Below are positions 18,212 through 59,439 of a DNA stretch of 64,000 nucleotides, piece after piece. Numbering within the stretch: position 1 is the first letter of the stretch; every line of letters begins with the position of its first letter. This stretch comes from Elgaria multicarinata webbii. Taxonomy: Eukaryota > Chordata > Lepidosauria > Squamata > Anguidae. A model generated the notes under the pieces. It was not told the DNA's origin, did no database searches, and saw only the letters and a program-made list of their open reading frames with translations. Both the position numbers and the translations under genes were made by a program. The stretch lies in assembly GCF_023053635.1 (NCBI RefSeq), contig NC_086173.1, positions 138,169,197 through 138,233,196 of the forward strand. Reading direction: 5' to 3'.

Positions 18212-18292
18212 TTTTTGTGAACTGCCCAGAGAGCTCCAGCTATTGGGCGATATAGAAATGTAATAAATAAATAAATAAATAAATAAAATAGC
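18212..18292 (+). mobile_element. LINE 3' tail with (AATA)n
   Basis: The tail tttttgtgaactgcccagag, then agctccagctattgggcgat and an AATA run. The same tail is seen at 20610, 37941 (inverted), 42736 (inverted) and 60656. It is the 3' UTR end of an L2-clade LINE. Confidence 0.75.
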
Positions 18293-18313
18293 TATCAATT
18301 CTGAAAAGAGTAT

Positions 18314-18410
18314 TAGGGCTGCAGCCCTATGTGTGCTTACTCTGGGAGTGATCTCCACTGAACACAGCATGAACTGCTGTTGAGTAAACATGCTTAGGAT
18401 TGCAATGAAA
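18314..18410. repeat. Short squamate repeat copy
   Basis: It contains gggctgcagccctatgtgtg at the start and gagtaaacatgcttaggatt, then gcaatg, at the end, so both symmetrical ends of the 9848-type family are visible. Confidence 0.65.
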
Positions 18411-19249
18411 TATAATTACTGAGCAATCCTGCTGCTTGCCTACCTCTCCAGCACATTCAAAGGTGGATGAACAGCCACATCCTAAGTGGAAGTGAGGAGT
18501 GGCATTTTTCTCCATTGAGCTGATCCAGGATATGCCGGTCTGTTTGTTTGTTTGAACTATTTTCTTCCCATTGCAAATTTGCAACCTATGGAAGGGCCAG
18601 GTAAGAAGATATGTGCTGGAAAGATCTATACCCATATATATGAAATCAAAGGATAAGTCTAGCCAAGACACAGAGCTGCAGAGGAACAAGGTGGAATGTT
18701 CTCTGAAAAAAATCTCAAGTAGTGTAAAAACAGTGTTCTCTTGAATTCTTGGTAACACTAAGAACTACATTGTGTAAAAGTTGAGAATTCCTGTACCTTT
18801 TTTGCAAGAGGGAAGGTTTATCACACTTTCTGATTATGATGTATTCAGAGAACTACTACAAAGCTAGCAGCCCAGATTAAAAAATAGCCTATGAATCATG
18901 CTTTTCATCATAGGCTATTTTCAGGGCTGCTTTGCCCATATGGCAACTGCCGAAGTGTTGGGCTTGCAGAAGACCATAAACTGCCAACTGCTCAACACCC
19001 CTTCTATCTGTTCCTACTACTTTTTTTCAACCACGCTGCCTTCACCATCCGTTTTCCTACTATGCCAACCATTTCCCTACCGTGTTCTTTTCTGCATGAA
19101 TGTTATTTCCTGGGTGTGTGTTTTTTTAACACTTTTGTATATACTTCCTGGAAAGTACATTTCATATGTGAGGTCAGACAGCCTATCAACTCAGGTTTCA
19201 AGATAACCATGAGCAAGAATGGATACAGGAGATCTATATAAAACTTTCA

Positions 19250-19382
19250 GATGTCATGCCTTCATGCCTGGCCTCTGGGCTTCCTGAAGGCATCTGCTTG
19301 GCCACTGTATGAAATAAGATGCTGGGCAAGATGGATCTTCTTTAGTCTGATCCTGCAGGGCTTTTCTAGTGTCTTATGCCTT
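19250..19382 (+). mobile_element. CR1 LINE 3' end fragment
   Basis: The sequence gggcttcctgaaggcatctg, then cttggccactgtatgaaata and ctgatcctgcagggctttt, matches the second CR1 subfamily (compare 14111 and 54321). It is the 3' end only. Confidence 0.75.
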
Positions 19383-19790
19383 GAAACGAGGACACTACAC
19401 TCTTTTCAGCACAATAGATAGTAGCTTAAACAAGGGATTTTGAAACAATTTTGACCGTTGCTAAACCTGTGTACGGAATGCTTTGTACAATGCAAATGTA
19501 ATTTTTTTCACCTACTTTAACAAATTGCTCATTATCAACAATGCAAATATGTTCAGTCACTTGTAACATAGCTTGATCTCTATGTTCTTCAAATATTGCT
19601 AACTTTCCAATCTGTTTAATGAACAGTCACATAAAACTCAAGACTATGTTGCTGCATACTCCCATGCCCGTATGAATGGATCCAATAGAAGATATAATCG
19701 TACCTGTAATTTTCAACACAGACTTAATGTATATACAAGTCTGCTTGCCATTATAGTTTGAAGCCCTATTTTCCCTGCCAAGTTAGACAA

Positions 19791-19932
19791 TGGCCCTTTC
19801 TACACCTAAGGATTATCCCAGGAAAATGGAGGGATTGTCCCTGCCTGCTTCCGGGATCCTCTGTGTGTTACTTGGATGCACAGGGATGAACCCGGGATGA
19901 TCCCGGGGGAAAAGGCAGGTGTAGAAATGGCC
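19791..19932. mobile_element. 142-bp MITE, tggccctttctacacct ends
   Basis: The 17-bp terminal inverted repeats tggccctttctacacct / aggtgtagaaatggcca differ at one base. The interior (gattatcccaggaaaatgg, cacagggatgaacccgggat) is related to the MITE at 48577-49371. Confidence 0.7.
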
Positions 19933-20089
19933 ATAGACTTAGAATGAAAATAAATGTGTTAAGAAGTAGCAGATACAAATACAGGCTGGTTGTTAATATC
20001 CCCTTCTTGGGCAAGTTGTTTGAGCAAGTGGCTGCCAACCAACTCCAAGCATTTTTGCACAAGCTGTTTCCCAAGATCCATTTCAATCT

Positions 20090-20165
20090 AGATTTATTTA
20101 TTTCATTTCATTTCATTTCATTTCATTTATATACCGCCCCATAGCTGAAGCTTTAGGCGTGGTTT
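20090..20165 (-). mobile_element. Inverted LINE tail with (TTTCA)n
   Basis: A TTTCA pentamer repeat (about 20101-20130) runs into tataccgccccatagctgaa, the reverse complement of the L2-type tail seen at 18212 and elsewhere. Confidence 0.65.
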
Positions 20166-20169
20166 TGGA

Positions 20170-20669
20170 ACAGAAACTGCCTCCTTTGCTCTCTGGGATG
20201 ACGTTTGATAAGACAGAGACGACTCTGTTGGCTTTTGAAACCATTGACTATGGTAACCTTCTGGATTGGCTGTCTGGTTGGGACTTAGGGGCACTCTTCT
20301 ACAATGGTTCCATTCCTACTTATATGGTCATTTCCAGAAGGTGGTGCTGGGGGACCATTTCTCTGTACCAAGGCAATTATGTCATAGGGTTACACAAGGT
20401 TCAGTTTTATCTCCAATGCTATTCAGCATCTGCGTGAAACTGCTAGGGGAGGTTGAGGGCTGAGGTGTCATCAATATTCAGATCACATGCAACTTAATCT
20501 CTCCAGGCATTTAGCAATATGTAATTAGTCTGGGTTTGTTTTTGTTTGTTTTTGTGGCTTTAAATTGTATGTTTTTGTGATTTTAAATTTTTGTATATTG
20601 TTTTTAAGTGTTTTTATCCTATGTAAACTGCCCAGAGAGCCTCGGATATGGGGAGGTATACAAATGTAA

Positions 20670-20704
<35 letters not shown>

Positions 20705-21665
20705 AATCTAACCCAGGCAAGTCAATGGATGTCCTGAATTGGTGCCTGAGCAGGCTAATGGAATGGATGAGGGCCAATAAACCAAAGCTAAATCTAGAGG
20801 TATCATTAGCAGGTGGTTTGTCTGCAAGTTCTGTAGTGTTCAACCTGTTTGGTGGGGGCTGCACTCCCCATGAAAGATCAGTTGCATAGCTTGGAGGTGC
20901 TCCTGGGTCCATTATTGTCACTTGAGGCCCAGGTGGGTTTGGTGACAGGTGCACCTTTTATCAGCTTAGGTCGATATACCAGCTGTGACACTATCTGGAC
21001 AGAGATAACCTGGTGACAGTTATCTGGTAACCTCCTGGTCAGATTACTACAATGCAATGTACATGGGGCTGCCTTTGAAAATGGCTTGGAGATTTCAATT
21101 AGTTCAAATGAGAGCTGTTTTGGTACTAATTGGGACTGGTCAGTGTGATCATGTGACACCTGTGCTCCATCAGCTACTCTGGTTCCCATTCCTTTTCTGA
21201 GCCCAATTCAAAGTATTGGTATTGACCTTCAAAGCTCTAAATTGCTTGGAACCAAAGCATCCAAAGAAATGGCTCCTCCCATATGTACCTGTTTGGGCCC
21301 TGATGTCATTTACAGAGGGCCTCCTCCAAATGGTCCTAATAAGGAAGTTAGGTGGGTTGCTGTAATAGAGAGGGCCTTCTTTGTTGTGGAACCTCATTTA
21401 TGGAATGCCCTCTCCAAGGAGGTTCACCTGGTGCCTACACTGTTACCTTTTCTTCCAAGCATTGTAGAGTGTAGTTTTTATGTTTTATGGTTGTCTTTAT
21501 ATGTTTTCTACTGATTTCTGTGTTGTTTCTTTTTTATATTGTATTTTGTTATTTTAGTTGCTGTGGTTTTGTATTGCATTTTATTCTTTCAGCTTTTCTA
21601 ATCTGCCCAGACAATGTCTGTTATTGGGAGGATTAAAAATATGGTAGATAGATAAATAAATGCTA
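20170..21665 (+). mobile_element. L2-clade LINE reverse-transcriptase region, nested
   Basis: Translated pieces include GTLLQWFHSYL and VTQGSVLSPMLF, standard L2/CR1-superfamily reverse-transcriptase motifs, then WMRANKPKLN, LFGGGCTPHERS and, near the C-terminus, FFVVEPHLWNALSKEVHLVP. The copy is old: the frame shifts and is interrupted by stops. Between about 20523 and 20706 a second LINE tail (ctgcccagagagcctcggat plus AATA run) is inserted, after which the original element resumes. Confidence 0.8.
20523..20706 (+). mobile_element. LINE 3' tail inserted in the L2 copy
   Basis: A truncated 3' UTR (gttttgtggctttaa-like AT-rich stretch, aaactgcccagagagcctcg, then about nine AAAT units) separates the reverse-transcriptase coding part from the downstream LINE coding part. 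Confidence 0.65.

Positions 21666-21673
<8 letters not shown>

Positions 21674-21728
<55 letters not shown>
21674..21728. repeat. (CT)n with short (GT)n
   Basis: About 23 CT units are followed by GTGTGTGT, close to the 3' terminus of the L2 copy and the probable SYNPR 3' end. Confidence 0.95.
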
Positions 21729-21808
21729 AAATATAAGCTGGTTTGATTCAGTTTATACAGTTGTAACAGCACCATGTCCCTTCAAACAAGCATTGTATGC
21801 AATCAACT

Positions 21809-21818
21809 TTTATTTATT
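21809..21818 (-). terminator. Candidate polyadenylation signal, distal
   Basis: Two overlapping AATAAA hexamers on the minus strand, about 2.0 kb after the SYNPR stop and just before repeat-rich sequence begins. Confidence 0.4.
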
Positions 21819-22633
21819 AGGGTCAACTAGATATACCACAATATTGATTCGTCCACTGAGCAGCCATACATTGGTTACAACAATCATATAAATGACTATG
21901 CTGTTTTATGCTAAAAGATGTTTGAACATTTACAGCTCATACAATGATATTCTAGACAGATACACTTTCATTTAGAAATGCAGATGTTCAGTTATTTGTA
22001 ATGGTGTGTCCTCCTGTAGACTGCAAACTGAGTAAGAAAAAGAGAGATGACCTTTGTTTTGCTGCACAGTCTCCAATGTGTTCTAGATTAGTTATCAACT
22101 TTTTCTCACTCCAGGGATGAGCAATTAATTAGATAGATTCATGGCAAAGTTCTTAATTCCTGCCCAGCCCTACTTGTTCCCTGCAGTAATTACACACATT
22201 AAAGCAAGCGCTGGAAAACACTAACACTGGAGACAGGCTTAGCCTGCCTAGTTAGGCAATGCAATTTGCCTGACAGCATCTATTAGGAAGCAATCCAGTA
22301 CTTGGCTCATATAACAATGAAAGCAGAACTTAGTCTTTCCCTGCAGTATGGGAGAGGCTGCTCTCAAACTAAGCTCTACTTAGCAATGAGAGTTGGGTGC
22401 TAAGTATGTGGAGTTCTGTCTGTTGCTGAAAGGAGGAGAGTTCTCATCTAGTTCCAGAAATCTGATTCTGTTCTCTTGCCATGGAGCTAAAGGGTACAGT
22501 CTGCAGAACAACAGGTGAATGGAAATCATTCCTCCCACTGGAAAATACTATGCATGATTAAATCCAGCAGGATCTTTAAGTTTGTTATCTCTAAGTTAGT
22601 TGTGCCTTTTGCTAAGGAACCAGAACTGTGTAC

Positions 22634-22639
22634 TTTATT
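22634..22639 (-). terminator. Candidate polyadenylation signal, proximal
   Basis: AATAAA on the minus strand about 1.2 kb after the SYNPR stop. No cleavage site can be read from sequence alone. Confidence 0.35.
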
Positions 22640-23849
22640 GTTGATATTTTCCTCTTGACACTTTCATTTTACTTATAGATAGCACCAAATCCAGTAGTCA
22701 TCATAATGACTGGACTGAACAAACCTTGAGCAATTTCAAAACAGCATAGAGAGAGAAAAAACATTCTTCATCATCGATGGCAATATAGGAACAGCTATTC
22801 TTTTGTAGTGTTGTGCAACGGTGCTATATGTCAATCAAGGCGGCATTTCCCCCCCATATAGTTTTAATTACTGATATCTGCACCTCTATTACCCTAATTA
22901 AATAAATACTTTTGTAAACATGTAAACACAGTTACTTGGTCCTTATATTACACATCTCACGTTCAAAGAGTCACAAAACGTCAATAGAAATATGGATTGA
23001 TAGAAGGAACATTGATTAAACAGAAAAATTGGTCAGTTTACAGCATATATTTTGAATGCCCTTTTAAGGAAAACTGTTTTTAGTTATATGCAGCACTCAG
23101 GATTTGGGTAAGCCATTGATCCAGTTCTGCAAAATATATAAAACAGGCATACATATATTAAACAAGTAAACCAATTAAAAAGAGTAGTGGTGGTATCTAT
23201 AAACGACATGTACACAGTCCATAACATTCTCTTGGTATGAAAATTATGTGGCTTCATGCACTAAGACACACTGTGAATTTGCTAATCAGGAAGAATGTCA
23301 AAAGAACAGCAAAGAAAAAGAAGAAAAGGAAAAAAGAGAGAAATGGTCCAAAGGACAAACTTAACAGTCATAGACAGGCAATGTTGAAAACATAGGAGCT
23401 GTAGTGCATGCATTGCATTATATAGAGTAACCTTCAGAAATCATTTGAAAACACATTTTGCTCTTCACCAAAATGCAGAAGAAAATCTAATTCTAATTTA
23501 ATGGTTTTATGCATAAGATATACTACAGTTTCAAGGGTACAAAATGCTGCTACCATACACATACAAAACTACTGTAAAGGTATCTATACAGTACGTACAA
23601 CAATTATTTACTCCAATTCACCACTTGTGATGAATATATCATCAATCATCTATTCACAAGGAGAAGATGTATCGCATATAAACAAACAAGAGCCTCAACC
23701 CATCTTTCTTGGTTGGTACGGTAGACCTTTAATTTAGATAAACTTCTATGTCACATTTATCTAAAAACTTCAGAAATCTGCTGCCTGCCACTGTGTTGAA
23801 CTTTCCATATATAATGCTCGACTTAAGAGCTCTCAGAAATCTGCATATG

Positions 23850-53785
<29,936 letters not shown>

Positions 53786-54109
53786 TTACCCATCAATGTA
53801 ATTACAGCATGTGCAAATATTCATGAAGTAGCAGTTATGATAGTACAATTACTGACTAATTGAAGACAGCAGGTTCTTAATTTTCTTATTGACTTTGGGC
53901 CTAAACTAGAGTTAAGTCAGAAGTCAGTGATTTGTCTTGCCAGAGTAAAAGTAATTCTGAATAGCAAATGAAGAATAATGTTGAAGCTGAGTTATTGTAA
54001 GAAAGCATCATCATCATTATTATATATATAGCCCATCTCATCCTGAAAGGTTTGCTGGTAGTTGGCAAAAGCTCTTTTATGTATTTTGTCCTTATTTTAT
54101 GCATTTTGT

Positions 54110-54162
54110 ACTTGTTGTCGTTCCCTGCCTCGATCGTGATGGAGAGGCAGCTAAGAAATAAA

Positions 54163-54206
<44 letters not shown>

Positions 54207-54210
54207 AATA
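54110..54210 (+). mobile_element. LINE 3' tail with (ATT)n
   Basis: The sequence cgttccctgcctcgatcgtg, then atggagaggcagctaagaaa, runs into an ATT repeat of about 14 units. It is the same tail as at 15476. Confidence 0.75.
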
Positions 54211-54320
54211 ATCTCACAGAAAACCAATACAATTTCTTGAAATGAAAGGATTAGTGGATTTTCCAATTCTTTCCTAGCTTCCACCTTTGCTTCATGGCTG
54301 CCTGTATGGTTTATCTTATT

Positions 54321-54620
54321 AACCATAATTACTTCTTCACACAGCACATAGTTAAACTATGGGACTCACTACCACAATATGTAATGACGGCCAACAACAT
54401 GGATGGCTTTAAAAGTGCTAAGACAAATTCTTGGAGGATAAGGCTATGAATGACAACTAGTCATTATAGCTAGATATTACCTCCAGCAGGAGAGACCTCT
54501 GGATACCAATGGCTTGGGAACATGTCCTGCTTATGGGCTTCCCATAGGCTTCTAGGTGGCCACTGTGGGAACAGAATGCTGGACTAGTTCAGTTTTCGGT
54601 CTGATTCAGCACAGCTTGTC
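54321..54620 (+). mobile_element. CR1 LINE 3' end
   Basis: It begins ttaaactatgggactcacta, continues with acatggatggctttaaaagt, and ends at ttcggtctgattcagcacag, then cttgtcttatg. It is the longest copy of the second CR1 subfamily in this window. Confidence 0.85.
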
Positions 54621-55084
54621 TTATGTGAACCATCATTAATCCTTGCTTCTTAGGATACACAGACTCTTTGTGCTATTTGCATTGATTTCTTTAACATCAT
54701 GATCCATATTTAGGAAATCTTCTCACAAAACATCAGACACCATTGATTTTTATGTTCCTGATCGGGAGCTATGCTTTAACAAAATGTCTCATGCTGTGAG
54801 CACAGCCAGTTAAAACTGTATCACACAAGTAGGAAGTGTTATTTTGGATTATTAGATATTAATGCAATATTTAAAAAAAATCAATGCAAAATGACAGAGT
54901 GACGTTCAAAAGCATTAGTGAAATAGATTAGTGAAATAGCCACATTGGGTGATGATTGCTGATGGCAAATCAATGGACAATTGTATCATGACGTTATTCC
55001 TGCAGTCAGTCTGAGTCTTCTCCATGTTTATCATTGTCATGTATTTATTTATTTAATTTTAAAGCTTATGATCTGCTTTTCCAA

Positions 55085-55203
55085 TGCATACTAAGTAGAG
55101 GTCATTAGATTGTAAGCCTATGCGGCAGGGTCTTGCTATTTACTGTTTTACTCTGTACAGCACCATGTACACTGATGGTGCTATATAAATAAATAATAAT
55201 AAT
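55085..55203 (+). mobile_element. L2-clade LINE 3' tail
   Basis: The tail attgtaagcctatgcggcag, ggtcttgctatttactgttt, then gatggtgctatataaataaa is the same as the end of the copy at 62607-63281. Confidence 0.8.
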
Positions 55204-55704
55204 ATTGCATCCAGTTCTGGGCTCCACAATTCAAGAAGGATGCAGACAAGCTGGAGCGTGTTCAGAGGAGGGCAACCAGGATGATCAGGGGTCTGAAACA
55301 AAGCCCTATGAAGAGAGACTGAAAGAATTGGGCATGTTTAGCCTGGAGAAGAGAAGACTGAGGGGAGACATGATAACACTCTTCAAATACTTAAAAGGTT
55401 GTCACACAGAGGAGGGCCAGGATCTCTTCTCGATCCTCCCAGAGTGCAGGACACGGAATAACGGGCTCAAGTTAAAGGAAGCCAGATTCCAGCTGGACAT
55501 CAGGAAAAACTTCCTGACTGTTAGAGCAGTACGACAATGGAATCAGTTGCCTGGTGAGGTTGTGGCCTCTCCCACACTAGAGGCCTTCAAGAGGCAGCTG
55601 GACAACCATCTGTCAGGGATGCTTTAGGGTGGATTCCTGCATTGAGCAGGGGGTTGGACTTGATGGCCTTGTAGGCCCCTTCCTACTCTGCTATTCTATG
55701 ATTC
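55204..55704 (+). mobile_element. CR1 LINE 3' part with open ORF2 end
   Basis: The open frame 55205-55627 includes CR1 ORF2 C-terminal motifs RLRGDMITLFKYLKG, RNNGLKLKEARFQLDIRKNF and RQWNQLPGEVVASPTLEAFK. A 3' UTR of about 75 bp follows. The absence of stops over about 140 codons suggests recent activity. It directly abuts the L2 tail upstream. Confidence 0.9.
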
Positions 55705-56272
55705 CAGCAGCTGAAAGAGAATTGGATCAACATTTTCCCTCTTCTATGAACTCATTGTGCCAGTCACATTGGAGAGCCACTGTATCTCAGCCTCAGTTTT
55801 TATTTGCAAAATGGAAATAATTATGGTTAATCTCATAGGGGTGTTCTGAAGATGCACACAACAAAGAGCGTAAAGCAAACCTTTAAAAAGAAGCTGGATT
55901 CAATTATACAATTTTATATTGTTCTATTTTAAAACAATTCTATGATGCCTAGAGCACTTGTTTTATAGGCATCTTACAAATACAAATTACCAGTTGCAAT
56001 GGATTCTTCAAAAGTATGGCTAATAAGGAGTTGCCTACTATTGTGCTACTATCCTCATATTAACAAATGGTGTTGTGTAGCTTACGCGAGCCCTGTTTAT
56101 GTGTTCAGGTGAACACGTGTGGGCTTGACCCCACCCCTCCCCAGCATCCTGGCATGGGCCAGCTCCACTTCTAAGTTTCACATGTTTAGCAGTCCTCCCT
56201 TCCCACTTGGAGTCCACATGCATTTACCTGAATGCATGAATAAGGCTATGCTAGTCTCTTAAACTATTCAAG

Positions 56273-56402
56273 AAGCCTTTCCCAACCTGGTTCCCTCTGG
56301 TTGTTTTGGACTTCAACTCCAGCCAGCCCCAGCCAGCGTGGCTAATGGCCTGGAATTCTGGGAGTTGTGGTTCAAAACATCAGCTTGAAGAAGGCTGTGG
56401 TA
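56273..56402. mobile_element. Foldback repeat, diverged copy
   Basis: The sequence cccaacctggttccctctgg, then gaattctgggagttgtggtt, resembles the element at 29040, with imperfect arms. Confidence 0.6.
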
Positions 56403-56461
56403 GAGTGAATGTTGACCCCATAACACTTTGAAATGATTCTGCTGAAAATACATAAAGAAAT

Positions 56462-56462
<1 letters not shown>

Positions 56463-56538
<76 letters not shown>
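56463..56538. repeat. (CT)n(GT)n compound microsatellite
   Basis: About 20 CT units are followed directly by about 17 GT units. Confidence 0.95.
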
Positions 56539-56779
56539 TCAATAGAGCTGTTTAGTCATACCCAATTCACAAGGTGGCCTTAGACAGGTCATTATCCTTG
56601 TCTTCTTTCCCCATCAGCAATACTGATCTACCTTACATGGTAGCTGCAATAATTATGACACAATGTATATGAAGCCCAACATCACTGCCATGCTCTCCTT
56701 TCCCTTTACTTATCCAGCCATGCAGAGATCAGCACCCTTCTCCAATGCTACTGATCCTATACTTGTCATATGCTATAGT

Positions 56780-56807
56780 AAAAACAACAACAACAACAAC
56801 AACAACC
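56780..56807. repeat. (CAA)n microsatellite
   Basis: Nine AAC/CAA units. Confidence 0.9.
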
Positions 56808-57039
56808 TTGCAACAGTTATGCTTGGCAAGCAAGTCACATTTTCCATTTCTCTACAATTGAAACTGATTGCTACTGTTCTCCTGCCATGGGCTAAAGCAT
56901 GGTGTCCTTTAGATGTGTTGGACCTTTGCCTCTTGTATAATGGGCAAACCACTCTTCACATGGAATTGCCTTAAACGAATAAACTAGAGAACGACACTGG
57001 ACTCCCCCATGATGGATGATTTCTGTTACCAGTCTTTTT

Positions 57040-57095
57040 TAAACTTTTGTAAACTGCCCAAAGAGTTTTGTCTATGGGATGATCTAAAAATACAA

Positions 57096-57139
<44 letters not shown>

Positions 57140-57172
57140 AATAATAGTGCTGTTGTTGTTGCTGTTGTTGCC
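57040..57172 (+). mobile_element. LINE 3' tail with (CTA)n and (TTG)n
   Basis: The sequence ttttgtaaactgcccaaaga, then gttttgtctatgggatgatc, is a diverged LINE tail. It runs into about 15 CTA units (57094-57138) and then an imperfect TTG/CTG run (57147-57172). Confidence 0.65.
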
Positions 57173-58555
57173 ATTTTCTGGTGGATTCCACACCCACATT
57201 TGGGAATAAGATGTCATGGTAGACACCTATGCTATTGGCTGAAGGGCACCTAAATATAATTCGTATGTTTATAGTATGCTAAGGGATAAATGCAATGTTA
57301 TTTTTGGCAGCTTATCTGAACTGGCTCTCTAGTTCTCAGATATGCTGAACAATAGCAAGACATAATGTTAATGAAACAATTTGTTCAAGGCCAGGTAGGT
57401 CCAACTGACAGGCTAAAATGCTGGCAGGTAAAATGGGAGAGGAGACTCAGTGTGTTTTGTCATTATATATTTACACTAGAGCTGTAATTGTTGCTACTCT
57501 GCCATGAACAATAGACCACTCATGAGTAAATGAGGCACAATTATTTCCTCTAATAAAACTGTAGGAGCTGTTCTTCCCTTGGAATTAATTGACTTGTACA
57601 GCGAGCGGCAGTTGAAAATTGGTATTAATCAAGCAGCTACAAATTGTGAGCCAAAGTCAGAAAACAATATATTTTGGGAGACTGGGAAATGCATGGTAGC
57701 AGAGACATTTTTTGTTTGCCTAATTAAATTCCCATGGCTTTACTAAACTGCAAATGCACAGAACCTCTTACATCTCTGATTTAGGCTTTTACTGGCTATA
57801 CTTAAAAACATTGTTGTGGCAAGTGGGCTATCACTATGTATATTTCAGAGCAATAACAAACATCCTTTAAGTCAGGGATAGGCCTCTAGATGATTCTGGG
57901 AATACTGACTGGAGATGGGACAGTTTATGTTGTGTGGCAATTGCTGCAAAGGTCTTGCATCAGGGCAACCTCTGGGACCTTTGGCTGCAGAGTAAGTTTG
58001 AGAAATGTTGCGGAAATGGAAAGCTGTGATGTTTTGGAGTTGAGCTGCATTGTTATCTAACTAACACATGCTTTTCTTGCCAGAGGATATAATCTGGTGG
58101 ATAGTCATACTACTACACAAGTTGGAGAATGTTATATAAACCTGGGTTTTATTAGAAATTTTAACTGTTGCTGCCTTTAGAAAAAATGCAATAAAACACT
58201 CACAAAACAATTTTATTAGAGATCTGTGGCCTTTAGAATCTAAAAACTGTTGCAGATATAGATCCATTTTGTTGTATCTTGGTCATTTAATTGCTACCCA
58301 TAAACACATGTGTGCGCACTGACTGGCAAAATACCTTGTCCTTCCCATGCACTGCAATATTTTTTCAGAATTGTTAACACAACACCATAGTTAAAGTCTT
58401 AATCTTTCTGAAGTTTCAGTACACACAAACATCATTAGGTTGGGATTGGCAAATATTCTCTGCCACGGGATGCCTCCCACCCCATCCCAGGCACTGACAA
58501 AAAGACAGTGCAGGCATTATTGCTGCCTACGTAGCGTTGGGATCAGGGAGTGAAG

Positions 58556-58745
58556 GAACACAGGAGGCTGCCTTGTAGAGTCAAACCATTGGTCTATCTA
58601 GCCCAGAATAGTCTACACTGACTAGCAGCAGTTCTCCAGGGGCTCAGGCAGGAGTCTCTTCCAGCCATGTATGGAGCTGCCAAGGACTGGATGCATGCAA
58701 AGCAACTTAAGCTACAACCTTTCCCTGAATCTTTTTAGCATAGCA
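58556..58745. mobile_element. SINE-like squamate repeat
   Basis: It contains aggaggctgccttgtagagt, accattggtctatctagccc, ggctcaggcaggagtctctt, gctgccaaggactggatgca and aaagcaacttaagctac. I recognise this as a common squamate repeat. Its tRNA-like end is degraded. Confidence 0.65.
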
Positions 58746-58830
58746 TCTGGCTTTCAGCAATCACAGCACGAAGAGGTGAATTATGACATCCAACGCTTAG
58801 GGAGAAGCTTTCAGAAGCTGACACACTTAC

Positions 58831-58896
58831 GGACATGGTCTTAACAGCATACACATTGAAATTATTATGAGCGGATAGGACACGACAACTCAACAT
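58831..58896 (-). CDS. Candidate alternative SYNPR first coding exon
   Basis: On the minus strand a good acceptor (cactcccttgcag, ending at 58898) precedes 67 bases that end at a consensus donor gtaagtgtg. From the ATG at 58896 the exon encodes MLSCRVLSAHNNFNVYAVKT, then MS. It ends in phase 0, exactly as needed to join SYNPR exon 2 (LFAIFAF). I do not recognise the peptide, and a 22-codon frame can arise by chance, so this is a candidate only. Confidence 0.3.
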
Positions 58897-59164
58897 TCTG
58901 CAAGGGAGTGAGCATAACTACCGTAAGCTACCTTGCACCATGTAATTAAGAAACCAAGGGCAATTAATAGGCTGATCCTCTGCAGGGTTAGGCACTCCAA
59001 AATTCAAGAGCCCATCGAAATCAATGGGCATTCAGTTCTCTAGCTCTTTACTCCTAATGTATCTTGAGCCTCAGCTTAGGTGCTTCTCATTCTGCATCGG
59101 ATGAGATATACATTTCTCTGGAAATGATGAAGTACTTAAAGTAATGCATGATTTTTGACACTTG

Positions 59165-59281
59165 GGCCAGATCTACACTATTGCTTTAAAGCGCTTTATA
59201 ACAGTTTTATAGCGCTTTAAAGCAGTTAAAGCGCTTTATAACTGTTATAAAGCGCTTTAAAGCAGTAGTGTAGATCCGGCC
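59165..59281. mobile_element. 117-bp palindromic MITE
   Basis: The whole element is an inverted repeat with arms of about 58 bases and few mismatches. Ends ggccagatctacacta and, inverted, ggccggatctacacta, with gctttaaagcgctttataac inside. It is flanked by ttg on both sides (59162-59164 and 59282-59284), a 3-bp duplication as made by PIF/Harbinger-type elements. Confidence 0.85.
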
Positions 59282-59439
59282 TTGGACTATATGGTGTGGT
59301 TGAATGCATTGCATCATAAAAGGACAGCAATAGAGAATAGGCTGCAGGTCTCCTTGTTGTAATAGGATTCCAAAGCAAGCTATTGTGGCCCTCTCAAACC
59401 CTTCAATATTTCACAGATGAAAATAGGGACACACTTGTT

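Larger units (their letters stand above)
9387..21808. other. SNTN-SYNPR intergenic region
   Basis: About 12.4 kb lies between the SNTN start and the probable SYNPR 3' end. I find no host coding exon here. The space holds CR1 and L2 fragments, a SPIN-like hAT, two MITEs with short terminal inverted repeats, a GC-rich TA-flanked element and microsatellites, listed separately. Unannotated stretches (for example 9.9-11.0k, 11.6-12.1k, 13.0-14.1k, 15.6-16.5k and 18.4-19.2k) are AT-rich single-copy-looking sequence with nothing I can name. Confidence 0.6.
21809..23849 (-). other. SYNPR: Probable SYNPR 3' UTR
   Basis: About 2 kb of AT-rich sequence follows the SYNPR stop. It is free of recognisable repeats, in contrast to its flanks, which fits a transcribed UTR. 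Minus-strand AATAAA signals lie at 22639-22634 and as an overlapping pair at 21818-21809, so short and long UTR forms are possible. The extent is inferred. Confidence 0.5.

Noticed and set aside
54052-54240. Open frame ending in an isoleucine run
   Set aside because: It is translation of an (ATT)n microsatellite at a LINE tail.
58337-58365. ATG followed by a gtattt donor on the minus strand, as another alternative SYNPR start
   Set aside because: The reading frame ends in the wrong phase for exon 2 and the donor is weak.
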